In this document: piece by piece, positions 16,031-25,991 of the stretch
How positions within the stretch are numbered: the first letter of the stretch is position 1
How the letters are laid out: every line of letters begins with the position of its first letter
Assembly (NCBI RefSeq): GCF_000382045.1
Contig: NZ_KB907460.1
Span: 62,001-126,000 of the forward strand
Reading direction: 5' to 3'
DNA: 64,000 bases
Source: Variovorax atrisoli 110B
GTDB taxonomy: Bacteria; Pseudomonadota; Gammaproteobacteria; Burkholderiales; Burkholderiaceae_C
The notes under the pieces: generated by a model
What the model saw: only the letters and a program-made list of their open reading frames with translations
Databases searched by the model: none
Told to the model about the DNA's origin: nothing
Translations under genes and position numbers: made by a program

Positions 16031-17365
16031 ATGGCATCCGGACCTTTCAACAGCAACGAACCCGACGTCGTCGTCATCGGAGGCGGCCCCTCGGGCTCCA
16101 CGGTGGCCGCGCTGCTCGCGGACAAGGGGCACGACGTGGTGCTGATCGAGAAGGCGCAGCACCCGCGCTTCCACATCGGGGAATCGCTGCTGCCGATGAA
16201 CATGCCGCTGTTCGACCGCCTGGGCGTGCGCACCGAGGTCGAGGCCATCGGCATCCGCAAGCACGGGGCCGAGTTCGTCTCGCCCTGGCACGACCACTCC
16301 AGCCAGTTCCACTTCGCCGAGGCGATGGACAAGAGCTTTCCCTACGCGGTGCACGTGCGCCGCTCCGAATTCGACGAACTGCTCTTCCGCCATGCCGGCA
16401 AGCGCGGCGCGCGCACCTTCGAGGGGCAGCGCGTCACCGGCGTGGACATGGACGCCGGCAAGGGCACGCCCGACAACCGTCCGGCGGTGAAGGTCAAGGG
16501 CGACGACGGCACCGAGACCATCTGGCGTCCGCGCTTCGTGATCGACGCCAGCGGGCGCGACACCCTGCTGTCGAACCAGTTCGACGCCAAGCGCCGCAAC
16601 CGCAAGCACGCCAGCGCGGCGCTGTTCGGCCACTTCGCCAACGCCGAGCGCAAGCCGGGCCGCTTCGAGGGCAACATCACGCTGTTCTGGTTCGACCACG
16701 GCTGGTTCTGGTACATCCCGCTGAAGGACGGCACGGTGAGCGTCGGCGCGGTGGCGTCCCCGGCCTACTTCAAGCGTCGCAAGGGTTCTCTGGAGGAGTT
16801 CCTCATGGAGACCATCGCGCTCGCGCCCAAGCTGGCCGCGCGGCTGAAGAACGCCACGCTGATGGAGGGCGCCACCTCCACCGGCAACTACGCCTACGAC
16901 TCCAAGTTCTGCCGCGGCGACCGCTTCATGATGGTGGGCGACGCCTACGCCTTCGTCGACCCGATGTTCTCCTCTGGCGTGTACCTGGCGATGAACAGCG
17001 GCTTCGAGGCCGCCACCGCGGCCGACTTCTGGCTCAAGGGCGAGGCGAAGGAAGCCGAGAAGGCCTTCCGCCACTACGAGAAGGTGATGAAGCACGGGCC
17101 GAAGATGTTCTCGTGGTTCATCTACCGCATCACCTCGCCGGCCATCCGGCGCCTGTTCATGGCGCCGCGCAACATCTGGCGCATGCAGGAGGCGCTGCTG
17201 TCCATCCTGGCCGGCGACCTGTTCCGCAACACGCCCATCGGTCCGCGCTTCTGGGGCTTCAAGGTGACCTACTACGCCTCGTGCCTGGGCATCCTGCCGC
17301 AGGCCGTGAAGACCTGGGCCTGGCGCCGACGCAACCTGAAGGAATCGCTCGAGTCTGCGCAGTGA
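16031..17365 (+). CDS. FAD-dependent halogenase-like / monooxygenase-like oxidoreductase
   Basis: A 444-residue flavoprotein. It has the dinucleotide motif V-I-G-G-G-P-S-G-S-T (15-24), a following E40, and R-F-H-I-G-E-S-L-L-P (46-55). The halogenase-diagnostic W-x-W-x-I-P occurs as W-F-W-Y-I-P at 225-230, and K77 lies where flavin halogenases keep their catalytic Lys. The later G-D-A-Y-A-F-V-D-P-M-F-S-S-G-V region is the second FAD contact. Length is like phenol/pyrrole halogenases rather than tryptophan halogenases. It could equally be a non-halogenating relative of the geranylgeranyl-reductase type. There are no PKS/NRPS neighbours. The ribosome site AAAGAGGGG precedes the ATG. Confidence 0.75.
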   Translation: MASGPFNSNEPDVVVIGGGPSGSTVAALLADKGHDVVLIEKAQHPRFHIGESLLPMNMPLFDRLGVRTEVEAIGIRKHGAEFVSPWHDHSSQFHFAEAMDKSFPYAVHVRRSEFDELLFRHAGKRGARTFEGQRVTGVDMDAGKGTPDNRPAVKVKGDDGTETIWRPRFVIDASGRDTLLSNQFDAKRRNRKHASAALFGHFANAERKPGRFEGNITLFWFDHGWFWYIPLKDGTVSVGAVASPAYFKRRKGSLEEFLMETIALAPKLAARLKNATLMEGATSTGNYAYDSKFCRGDRFMMVGDAYAFVDPMFSSGVYLAMNSGFEAATAADFWLKGEAKEAEKAFRHYEKVMKHGPKMFSWFIYRITSPAIRRLFMAPRNIWRMQEALLSILAGDLFRNTPIGPRFWGFKVTYYASCLGILPQAVKTWAWRRRNLKESLESAQ

Positions 17366-17396
17366 AGCGGGGGTGCAGGGGCGGGAACGAGAAGTC

Positions 17397-17484
17397 GGAC
17401 GCAAAGTACGCGGAAGGCGCGAAGATTTCGCGCAGAGCGCAAGAGAACGGCCAGCAGGAATCTCCTGGCCCTTCTTTCGCGTCC
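17397..17484. other. Nested inverted-repeat element, possible bidirectional terminator
   Basis: Three pairings lie in the 170-bp gap between the halogenase-like gene and convergent glxR. The outer arm is GGACGCAAAG (17397-17406) with CTTTCGCGTCC (17474-17484). The first inner hairpin is GCGCGAA-GAT-TTCGCGC (17417-17433). The second is CAGGA-ATC-TCCTG with GGC/GCC flanks, followed by CTTCTTT. Nesting suggests a structured repeat as well as a terminator. Confidence 0.5.
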
Positions 17485-17535
17485 TACGCGGAACCTGCGC
17501 GCCCTCAGCGTCCGGGAATCCGCCTTCGACGAACC

Positions 17536-18444
17536 TCAATCAGGCGTCACGGTGTGCTGCGCCAGCGCCTCCAGCGCGCGGACCAGCGCCGAGTGGTCGA
17601 GCTGGCCGTAGCCCAGCGCCGCGCAGGCGTTCATGAGCTGCGCCGCGCCGGCCGTCTGCGGCAGCGAGACGCCCAATGAGCGGGCGCTCTGCATCGCGAG
17701 GTTCAGGTCCTTCTGGTGCAGCCCGATGCGGAAGCCCGGCGCGAAGGTGCGCTTGATCATCCGCTCGCCGTGCACTTCGAGGATGCGCGAACTCGCGAAG
17801 CCGCCCATCAGCGCCTGGCGCACCTTGGCCGGATCGGCGCCGGCCTTCGATGCGAACACCAGCGCCTCGCCCACGGCCGCGATGTTCAGCGCCACGATGA
17901 TCTGGTTGGCCACCTTGCAGACTTGGCCGTCGCCGGCGCCGCCCACGAGCGTGACGTTCTTGCCCATCCTGTCGAGCAGCGGCTTCACGCGCTCGAAGGT
18001 GCCTTCGTCGCCGCCGCACATGATCGTGAGGCTCGCGGCCTTGGCACCCACCTCGCCGCCGGAGACCGGCGCGTCGATGTAGCCGGCGCCCAGCGCGGTG
18101 ATGCGGCGCGCGAAGTCCTTGGTGGCGATCGGGTCGATGGAGCTGCAGTCGACCACGATCTTGCCGCTGGAGCCCTTCAGGCCCGATGCCACGCCTTCGG
18201 CACCGGGCGCGCCGAAGAGCACCTTCTCCACGTCGGGCGTGTCCGGCACCATGATGAAGACCACGTCGGACTGGCGCGTCACTTCAGCCGCCGAGGCGCA
18301 GATGGTGGCCTTCGACAAGAAGGGCTCGGGCGTGTTGCCGTGCGTGTTCACGAAGAGCTGGTGGCCCGCTTCGAGCAGGTGGCCCGCCATGGGCGCGCCC
18401 ATGATGCCGAGGCCGATGAATCCGATCTTTTGTTGGGTTGTCAT
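17536..18444 (-). CDS. glxR: 2-hydroxy-3-oxopropionate (tartronate semialdehyde) reductase
   Basis: A 302-residue β-hydroxyacid dehydrogenase. The N-terminal Rossmann motif is G-F-I-G-L-G-I-M-G-A-P-M-A, the substrate loop D-A-P-V-S-G-G-E-V-G-A (~120-130), and the catalytic-lysine helix G-Q-V-C-K-V-A-N-Q. It reduces tartronate semialdehyde to D-glycerate, completing the glyoxylate carboligase route started by the gcl and hyi genes upstream in the same orientation. A 135-bp gap holding a repeat separates it from hyi. The ATG at 18444 was preferred to a longer frame reaching 18552 because the Rossmann fold begins right after it. Confidence 0.93.
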   Translation of the reverse strand: MTTQQKIGFIGLGIMGAPMAGHLLEAGHQLFVNTHGNTPEPFLSKATICASAAEVTRQSDVVFIMVPDTPDVEKVLFGAPGAEGVASGLKGSSGKIVVDCSSIDPIATKDFARRITALGAGYIDAPVSGGEVGAKAASLTIMCGGDEGTFERVKPLLDRMGKNVTLVGGAGDGQVCKVANQIIVALNIAAVGEALVFASKAGADPAKVRQALMGGFASSRILEVHGERMIKRTFAPGFRIGLHQKDLNLAMQSARSLGVSLPQTAGAAQLMNACAALGYGQLDHSALVRALEALAQHTVTPD

Positions 18445-18522
18445 GAGAAGTTCCTTGTTATCGATGAGTTGGCCGTGCGTTGCCGGCGAGCGCCGCGGAG
18501 TCGGCTTTGCCGGACCGCAGGC

Positions 18523-18575
18523 GGTGCCCCCTGCAAGGGGGTGATCGGCCACGCGAAGTGGGCAAGCCCGGGGGC
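18523..18575 (+). repeat. Interspersed extragenic repeat, copy A
   Basis: GC-rich palindromic unit with CCCCCTGCAAGGGGG, a CACGCGAAGTG core and a CCCGGGGG end, located between hyi and glxR. A diverged copy in reverse orientation is at 21181-21240. It can form a hairpin and might stabilise or end the upstream transcript. Confidence 0.6.
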
Positions 18576-18579
18576 TGGC

Positions 18580-19347
18580 CTATGGTCTCCATCCGAGGCC
18601 TTCGGCGGTCGTGGTGCGGGGCTTGTACTCGCAGCCGATCCAGCCGTCGTAGCCCAGCGAGTCGATGTGCCTGAAGAGCCAGGGGTAGTTGATCTCGCCT
18701 GTGCCCGGCTCGCCGCGCCCCGGGTTGTCGGCCAGCTGGATGTGGCCGATCTGCGCGAAGTGCTTCGTGAGCGTGTTGCCCAGCTCGCCTTCCATGCGCT
18801 GCGCGTGATAGATGTCGTACTGCACGCGCAGGTTGGACGAGCCGACCTCGTCGATCAGCGCCAGCGCCTGGTCCGTGCGCGTGAGGAAGAAGCCCGGGAT
18901 GTCGAAGGTATTGATGGGCTCGATCAGCAGGCGCAGGCCCGCGGCCTCCAGTTCGCGCGCGGCCAGGCGCAGGTTGGCGACCACGGTCTTGTGGGCCGCA
19001 TCCCTGTCGACGCCCGCGGGCACCTTGCCCACGAGGCAGTTGACCTGCGGGCAGCCGAGAGCCGTTGCGTAGTCGATCGCCATGCCGATGCCTTCGGCGA
19101 ACTCGCCGGTGCGGTCGGGATGGCAGGCGATGCCGCGCTCGCCCTTGTCCCAGTCGCCGGCCGGCAGGTTGTGCAGCACCTGCTGCAGGCCGTTGGCGCG
19201 CAGCGCGGCAGCGAGCTCCTTCTTCTCGAAGGGGTAGGGGAAGAGGTATTCCACAGCCTCGAAGCCGGCCTTGGCGGCGGCCTCGAAGCGTTGCATGAAG
19301 GGCAGCTCGGTGAAGAGCATCGTGAGGTTGGCTGCGAACTTGGGCAT
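18580..19347 (-). CDS. hyi: Hydroxypyruvate isomerase
   Basis: A 255-residue xylose-isomerase-fold protein. Features are F-A-A-N-L-T-M-L-F-T-E at the N-terminus, the G-F-E-A-V-E-Y-L-F-P-Y strand, L-L-I-E-P-I-N-T with a metal-ligand Glu (~140), Q-Y-D-I-Y-H-A-Q-R, and I-G-C-E-Y-K-P near the end. In gcl operons it interconverts hydroxypyruvate and tartronate semialdehyde. It begins 20 bp after gcl and precedes glxR, matching the usual gene order. The stop is TAG at 18580-18582. Confidence 0.92.
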   Translation of the reverse strand: MPKFAANLTMLFTELPFMQRFEAAAKAGFEAVEYLFPYPFEKKELAAALRANGLQQVLHNLPAGDWDKGERGIACHPDRTGEFAEGIGMAIDYATALGCPQVNCLVGKVPAGVDRDAAHKTVVANLRLAARELEAAGLRLLIEPINTFDIPGFFLTRTDQALALIDEVGSSNLRVQYDIYHAQRMEGELGNTLTKHFAQIGHIQLADNPGRGEPGTGEINYPWLFRHIDSLGYDGWIGCEYKPRTTTAEGLGWRP

Positions 19348-19367
19348 GTCTTTTCTCTTCCTTCTTC

Positions 19368-21158
<1,791 letters not shown>

Positions 21159-21180
21159 CTGAGTCTCCAGAAATGAATAA

Positions 21181-21240
21181 ACCCCCAGGCTTCGCGCACT
21201 TCGTGTGGCTTCGCCAGCCCCCCTTGACGGGGGCGACACC
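21181..21240 (-). repeat. Interspersed extragenic repeat, copy B (reverse orientation)
   Basis: Its reverse complement matches the unit at 18523-18575: GGTG-TC-GCCCCC, GTCAAGGGGGG, then CACGAAGTGCGCGAAGCC and a GGGGG end. It lies in the gcl leader just upstream of the start codon region. The two copies flank hyi plus gcl. Confidence 0.6.
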
Positions 21241-21339
21241 AGAGGCCCGGCGGGGCCGGTTCCTCGGTGTTCTCGGATCGGTAGGCTGAATGTAGGAAGC
21301 GGGTCTGTTTCCAAGAAGACGGCTGCGGACCATAAAACC

Positions 21340-21356
21340 TATTCCGGGCTGGAATA
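21340..21356. promoter_or_regulatory. LysR-type operator TATTCC-N5-GGAATA
   Basis: A perfect 6+6 inverted repeat with 5-bp spacer that contains the T-N11-A LysR box (TTCCGGGCTGGAA). It lies just 19 bp before the LysR ATG and ~180 bp from gcl, the classic place for autoregulation plus activation of the divergent operon. Confidence 0.7.
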
Positions 21357-21375
21357 AGTGACTACCATCCGGCCC

Positions 21376-22278
21376 ATGGACAGATTGCTGGCAATGGAAA
21401 TGTTCGTGCGCGTGGTCGAGACGGGCAGCTTCTCGAAGGCCGCGCGCGAGTTCAACACCACGCAGCCCACGGTGACCAAGCAGATCGCCGCCACCGAGGA
21501 GCGGCTGAAGGTGCGCCTGCTCAACCGCAACACGCGCGGCGTGAGCCTCACCGAGCCGGGCGCTCTCTACTACGAGAAGTGCAAGACCATCGTGCGCGAG
21601 GCCGAGGAGGCCGACAGCATCGTGCAGTTGCGGCAGAACCAGGCGCAGGGGCTGCTGCGCGTGGGCACATCGGTGGCCTTCGGGCGGCGCGTGGTGGTGC
21701 CGCTGGCGCTCGAGTACATGCGCAGGCATCCGCAGGTGCAGCTCGACCTGAGCTTCGAGGACCGCTACGTCGATCTCATCGCGCAGGGCATCGACGTGGC
21801 CATCCGCATGGGCAAGCTGGCCGATTCGTCACTGGGCGCGCGCTACCTGGGCGCCAACCCATGGGTCATGGTCGCCTCGCCCGCCTACCTGAAGAAGCAC
21901 GGCACGCCGAAGCGCGCGCAGGACCTGAGCGCGCACGTGGCGCTGATCTACAGCAGCGTGGTGGGCGACGAGTTCTGGCGCATGCACACGCCGCGCGGCG
22001 AGCCGGTCACGGTGCCTGTGTCGGGCCGCTTCCGCTCGAACAACCTCTCGGCCGTGCTGGCGGCCGCGCGCGACGGCCTGGGCATCGCGCTCATGCCGCG
22101 ATACGTGGCCAGCGACTCGCTGGCGGCCGGCAAGGTGCGCGAGGTGCTCGGCGACCACGCGCTGCCCGAGCAGGAGATCCACGCCGTCTTCCCGTCGCCC
22201 AAGCTGGTGCCGGGCAAGGTGTCGGGCTTCGTGGCCTTCCTGCAGGGGCGTTTCGACGAAGGCTGGTGGGAGGCCTGA
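21376..22278 (+). CDS. LysR-family regulator of the gcl operon
   Basis: A 300-residue LysR protein. The HTH is at ~5-65 (E-M-F-V-R-V-V-E-T-G-S-F-S-K-A-A-R-E-F, then T-Q-P-T-V-T-K-Q-I and L-L-N-R-N-T-R-G-V-S-L-T). The effector domain has R-V-G-T-S-V-A-F-G-R-R, G-I-D-V-A-I-R-M-G-K-L and D-G-L-G-I-A-L-M-P-R-Y. The start M-D-R-L-L-A-M-E at 21376 is the standard family start; a GTG at 21358 falls inside the operator end. It is divergent from gcl-hyi-glxR and ends 21 bp from the convergent carotenoid oxygenase gene. Glyoxylate or a related metabolite is the likely effector (inference). Confidence 0.9.
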   Translation: MDRLLAMEMFVRVVETGSFSKAAREFNTTQPTVTKQIAATEERLKVRLLNRNTRGVSLTEPGALYYEKCKTIVREAEEADSIVQLRQNQAQGLLRVGTSVAFGRRVVVPLALEYMRRHPQVQLDLSFEDRYVDLIAQGIDVAIRMGKLADSSLGARYLGANPWVMVASPAYLKKHGTPKRAQDLSAHVALIYSSVVGDEFWRMHTPRGEPVTVPVSGRFRSNNLSAVLAAARDGLGIALMPRYVASDSLAAGKVREVLGDHALPEQEIHAVFPSPKLVPGKVSGFVAFLQGRFDEGWWEA

Positions 22279-22299
22279 ACACGGCCCCCCGCCACGGCC

Positions 22300-23808
22300 T
22301 CAGGCCGGCACGAAGGCGCCGTGAAGGCCCAGCGGCAGGGCGTAGGGCAGCGTGGCCTGCGCGACCGGCCCCGCCGCGAGGTTGTCGGCCGCGAAGCACG
22401 TGAGCAGCGTCTTCTGCCGCCCGAAGTCCAGCACCGTGCCCAGCACCCATCCGGGCTTCGCGCCGTCGGGCACGAAGACGTGCTCCTCCACCATCGTCTG
22501 CTGGCCGTAGACGAAGCGCTGGCTGCGGCCGGTCTCGACGTCGGTGCGTGCGACCGCGCCGAAGCCCGGCAGGTCGCGCCGGATCTGCGTGGCGTGCACC
22601 ACCTGCCGATGACGCATGCCCACGCGGCGCGGATCGATGCGCGGAAACTCCGCCTCCTGGGCGAGCGCAGTCTGCGTGGCCCGGCCGGAAGCGAGGTTCA
22701 GCGTGGCGACCGTCAGGTGCGGCTCGGTGGTCTTCACGCGGCGGGCACGCATCACTTCGCGGTTGCTGATGAACACCGAGTCGGCGTTGTCCGAGCGCAC
22801 GTAGTCGATGTGGATCTGCGTGCCGCGCGGCGTGTCTTCCTCCCAGGCGTTGCCGACGTGGAACAGGAAGCCGGCCGGCAGCGCGAGCATCTGGCGCCGC
22901 TCCCAGTTCTGCTTGTCGATGACCAGCGCACGCATGCCGAGCTCGGGCCGCCAGACGTGCGCGTCGAGAAAGCTCTCTCCGGTGCCCTTGCGCCTGCCGT
23001 CGTAGACCAGCGGCGGCAGCAGGAACACCAGGTGCCGCTCGGTCACTGCGAAGTCGTGGACCATCGGCATGTCGGCCACCGGCACCACGCCCGCGCGCCG
23101 CAGCGTGCCTTCGGGTGCGATCTCGTACAGCGCGAGCAGCCCCTGGGTGGAGCCCACGCCGAAGTTCCACACCGTGCCGTCCGGGTCCACCTTGGGGTGG
23201 GCCGAGAAGGGCATGCCCGCGAGATCGGCTCGCCAGGTCTTCAGGCCCAGCGTGTCCAGCGTGCCCGCGTCGATGCGCGTGGCCGAGCCGCCTTCCCACA
23301 GCGCCAGCACCTCGCCCTGCAGCGGCAGCACGCTGGTGTTGGCGACATTGATGCTGTCGGCCGAAGTCGGCGGTTCGGCGCCCGGCGGCGTGGTCGCGAA
23401 GGTCTCGAAGAGGCGGCGGCCGGCCCTGGCCTCGGCCGTGCGCTTCGAGGTGGCCACATAGCGGCCCTGGTGCCGCACGTCGGCGCCTTCGATCACGAAG
23501 CGGTGCACCATGCCGTCGCCGTCGAACCAGTGGTGGTAGCGCTCGCCGCCCAGGTCGTGGCCGGCCGGGCCGATGCGGAACAGCGTGCCGGCCACCGCAT
23601 CGGGAAAGCGTCCGCGCACCGCGGCGCGGGTCAGCGGGAAGTCGCCCGGCGGCGTGGCGAAGCCGATCTTCCAGGGGGCGCTCGAAGCCTCGAACTGGGC
23701 TTGCCAGTCGTCAGCCGTGCCGCCCGCCTGTGCCAGCGACGCCAGCGGTGCCAGCAGCGGCAGCGCGCCGGCCGAAGCCAGCAGGCGCAGGAGTTCGCGT
23801 CGTTCCAT
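22300..23808 (-). CDS. Carotenoid oxygenase-family (RPE65/CCD) protein
   Basis: A 502-residue non-heme iron oxygenase candidate. The iron-ligand histidine contexts of the seven-blade propeller are all seen: F-S-A-H-P-K, P-M-V-H-D-F, G-F-L-F-H-V-G-N-A-W-E and the terminal G-L-H-G-A-F-V-P. A signal-like N-terminus (R-R-E-L-L-R-L-L-A-S-A ... L-A-S-L-A-Q-A) suggests export, possibly by Tat because of the twin arginine. Substrates of such proteins are carotenoids, stilbenes or lignin-derived phenols. It lies 13 bp downstream of the DUF2141 gene in one operon, with GAGGAG before its ATG. Confidence 0.88.
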   Translation of the reverse strand: MERRELLRLLASAGALPLLAPLASLAQAGGTADDWQAQFEASSAPWKIGFATPPGDFPLTRAAVRGRFPDAVAGTLFRIGPAGHDLGGERYHHWFDGDGMVHRFVIEGADVRHQGRYVATSKRTAEARAGRRLFETFATTPPGAEPPTSADSINVANTSVLPLQGEVLALWEGGSATRIDAGTLDTLGLKTWRADLAGMPFSAHPKVDPDGTVWNFGVGSTQGLLALYEIAPEGTLRRAGVVPVADMPMVHDFAVTERHLVFLLPPLVYDGRRKGTGESFLDAHVWRPELGMRALVIDKQNWERRQMLALPAGFLFHVGNAWEEDTPRGTQIHIDYVRSDNADSVFISNREVMRARRVKTTEPHLTVATLNLASGRATQTALAQEAEFPRIDPRRVGMRHRQVVHATQIRRDLPGFGAVARTDVETGRSQRFVYGQQTMVEEHVFVPDGAKPGWVLGTVLDFGRQKTLLTCFAADNLAAGPVAQATLPYALPLGLHGAFVPA

Positions 23809-23821
23809 GGCGTCCTGCTCC

Positions 23822-24259
23822 TCAGCGCAAGTGGATGACGGTCTGCATGTCGGCTTCGAGGGTGATGGCCGCGGCCTCGAAGTCGGGTGCGGCGCGATTG
23901 CCCTTGGCGTCGTTGGAGAAGCCGTAGCGCTCGGTGGGCATGCCCATGAGGTTGGTGTCGAGCTTGCCGTTGCCGTTCTCGTCGGCGAACACGCGCAGCG
24001 CGTAGCGCCCGGGTGCCAGACCGGCGAACAGCAGGCGGGCCTTGCCCTCGCGCATCGGCGCGGTCTGCGAGGCCACGGGCTTGCCGCCGGCGTAGCTGGC
24101 GGCGTCGCCGTACACCGCGACGTAGAGGGTGGCGTCCGCAGCCGGGCCGTCGGCGACGCTCAGGCTCAGGTCGGCGGCGAGGGCGCCCAGCGGCGCGAGG
24201 ATCGCTGCCGCGCACAGGGCGCGCACGGCCGGGCGGAACGGAAGAAGGCGGAGTTGCAT
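23822..24259 (-). CDS. DUF2141 secreted protein
   Basis: A 145-residue protein with a Sec signal peptide ending L-G-A-L-A-A-D near 29. The mature domain matches DUF2141, with V-A-V-Y-G-D, the L-A-P-G-R-Y-A-L-R-V-F-A-D-E-N-G-N-G-K-L-D motif and M-G-M-P-T-E-R-Y-G-F-S-N. The D-E-N-G-N-G-K-L-D stretch looks like a calcium-binding loop. It directly precedes the carotenoid oxygenase, and both carry export signals, so they may act together in the periplasm. No enzymatic role is known. Confidence 0.82.
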   Translation of the reverse strand: MQLRLLPFRPAVRALCAAAILAPLGALAADLSLSVADGPAADATLYVAVYGDAASYAGGKPVASQTAPMREGKARLLFAGLAPGRYALRVFADENGNGKLDTNLMGMPTERYGFSNDAKGNRAAPDFEAAAITLEADMQTVIHLR

Positions 24260-24385
24260 GACGGGCCTCGTTGGTGATTGGAGGCCCGACGATCCCGCAG
24301 CCCGGGCGCGGCGCCCAGTGTCATGCGACGGAATGCAGGATTGCGCGCGCGAAATGCGCGCGCGGGGGTGCGGATGGCGTCGGTC

Positions 24386-25501
24386 TCAGGCCTTGTCTTC
24401 CGGGGCTCCGTGCTTGCCTTGCTGCGCGCCGTCGGCCCGGTCGTGCCCGGGGCCCACGTGGCCGGAGTCGGCAAAAAGGCTCCAGGCCGCCATGAACAGC
24501 GCCGCGATCACCGGCCCGATCACGAAGCCGTTGATGCCGAAGATCGCCATGCCGCCGATGGTCGACATCAGCACGATGTAGTCGGGCATCTGCGTGTCCT
24601 TGCCCACCAGCACGGGGCGCAGGATGTTGTCGACCAGGCCGATCACGAACACGCCCACGAAGATCAGCGTGCCGCCCTGCCAGAAATGCCCCGTGGCGAG
24701 GAAGTAGATGGCCACCGGCCCCCAGATCAGCGCCGCGCCCACGGCCGGCAGCAGCGACAGGAAGGCCATCAGCACCGCCCACAGCAGCGCGCCCTGCACG
24801 CCGAGGAACCAGAAGGCGAGCCCGCCGATCGAGCCCTGTGCGACCGCCACGGCCACGTTGCCCTTGACGGTGGCGCGGATCACGGTGGTGAACTTGTTCA
24901 GCAGGTAGTGGGTGTGCGGCTTGGCCAGCGGCAACGCGTCGCGCACCTTCTTCGAGAGATCGGAGCCGTCGCGCACCAGGAAGTAAAGCAGGTACAGCAT
25001 CACGAAGAAGCTGACGATGAAATCGAAGGTGTTCTGCCCGATGGTCAGCGCCTGGCTCGCGATGATCTGGCTGGCCTGCCCGGCGGCGGCCGAGATGCGC
25101 GCCTGCCAGGCCGCCATGTCGCCGAGGTTGAAGCGCTCGACCAGGTTCAGCAGCCACTGCGGCGAGGCATCGAGGATCTGCTGGAAGTAGGCCGCGAAGT
25201 TGATCTGCCCCGACCGGATGTTCTGCGTGACCAGCGCGACTTCCTGCACCAGCGAAACCCCCACCATGGCCAGCGGCAGGATCACGATGAACAGGCAGAT
25301 CGCCAGCGTGGACAGCGCCGCCGCATTGGGCTTGCCGCGCATCCTCCTCAGCAGCTTCTTGTAGAGCGGCGTGAACAGGATCGCCAGCGCCACGCCCCAC
25401 AGCACCGCGCCGAAGAACGGCATCAGCACCCAGAGGAAGGCGGCAGTCACGGCGGCGAGAAGGGCGAGGAACACGCCGCGCTGGAGTTGGGGTGAGTTCA
25501 T
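24386..25501 (-). CDS. AI-2E (PerM/YdiK)-family transporter
   Basis: A 371-residue membrane protein with about eight hydrophobic segments in the typical order: two close together near 10-45, one near 65-90, a long soluble stretch, then five from ~150 to ~345. The conserved G-L-V-D-N-I-L-R-P motif occurs near 290. Family members export small molecules or cations; the AI-2 link does not hold for all. The C-terminal tail is hydrophilic and His/Asp/Gly rich. Start taken at the ATG at 25501 (M-N-S-P-Q-L-Q-R-G). It stands alone. Confidence 0.85.
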   Translation of the reverse strand: MNSPQLQRGVFLALLAAVTAAFLWVLMPFFGAVLWGVALAILFTPLYKKLLRRMRGKPNAAALSTLAICLFIVILPLAMVGVSLVQEVALVTQNIRSGQINFAAYFQQILDASPQWLLNLVERFNLGDMAAWQARISAAAGQASQIIASQALTIGQNTFDFIVSFFVMLYLLYFLVRDGSDLSKKVRDALPLAKPHTHYLLNKFTTVIRATVKGNVAVAVAQGSIGGLAFWFLGVQGALLWAVLMAFLSLLPAVGAALIWGPVAIYFLATGHFWQGGTLIFVGVFVIGLVDNILRPVLVGKDTQMPDYIVLMSTIGGMAIFGINGFVIGPVIAALFMAAWSLFADSGHVGPGHDRADGAQQGKHGAPEDKA

Positions 25502-25991
25502 AAGTGTCTCGGACTGTAGCCGAGCGCGGCGACGGCAGGCCCCATCGGCCGGCTGCAATTCACGCGATCGATCCGGGGGCTGCTTTCTTGCATTGCGAAT
25601 ATCGAGATAAATCGCACCAAAGCCCGCTCGTTATTCCAGGGTGGCCGTATTTGCGCCGGCTCGCTTCCTAGAATTATTTGCAACAAACAAAAAGAGGGAG
25701 GTGGGCGTGAGCTCAATTTGCAATTGTTATTCGTGCGCGGCCATTGCTTGGCTGGCCGTGGATGTTTTGTGGTGCTTGCACGCATCGGTACATCACACGA
25801 TCCGACGCACCCGAATTCGGGTCACGTCGGCAGAGGCGCCGTAATTCCGCAGGTCGGCAGCCCGGTTACATAGCCATAGCCACTTTCGCCGCCGGTACCG
25901 CAGCCGGTTCGGTGCGGCAGGCGCTGCCACGCCTCTTTCTTTCCCAATTCATTTTCGCCACGCAAACAGACGCAGTCAGGGAGACTGGACA
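25502..25991. other. Intergenic region before the RHS gene
   Basis: About 490 bp between the AI-2E permease and the RHS gene. Base composition drops around 25600-25730 (A/T-rich, with an AACAAACAAAAAG stretch). No convincing gene is seen: short frames lack codon bias and ribosome sites. AGGGAGA just before 25992 is the RHS ribosome site. Confidence 0.5.

Noticed and set aside
25641..25844. 67-codon frame upstream of the RHS gene with a GGGAGG-like site inside
   Set aside because: Unusual residue mix (C/H/R-rich) and no codon bias; treated as intergenic.
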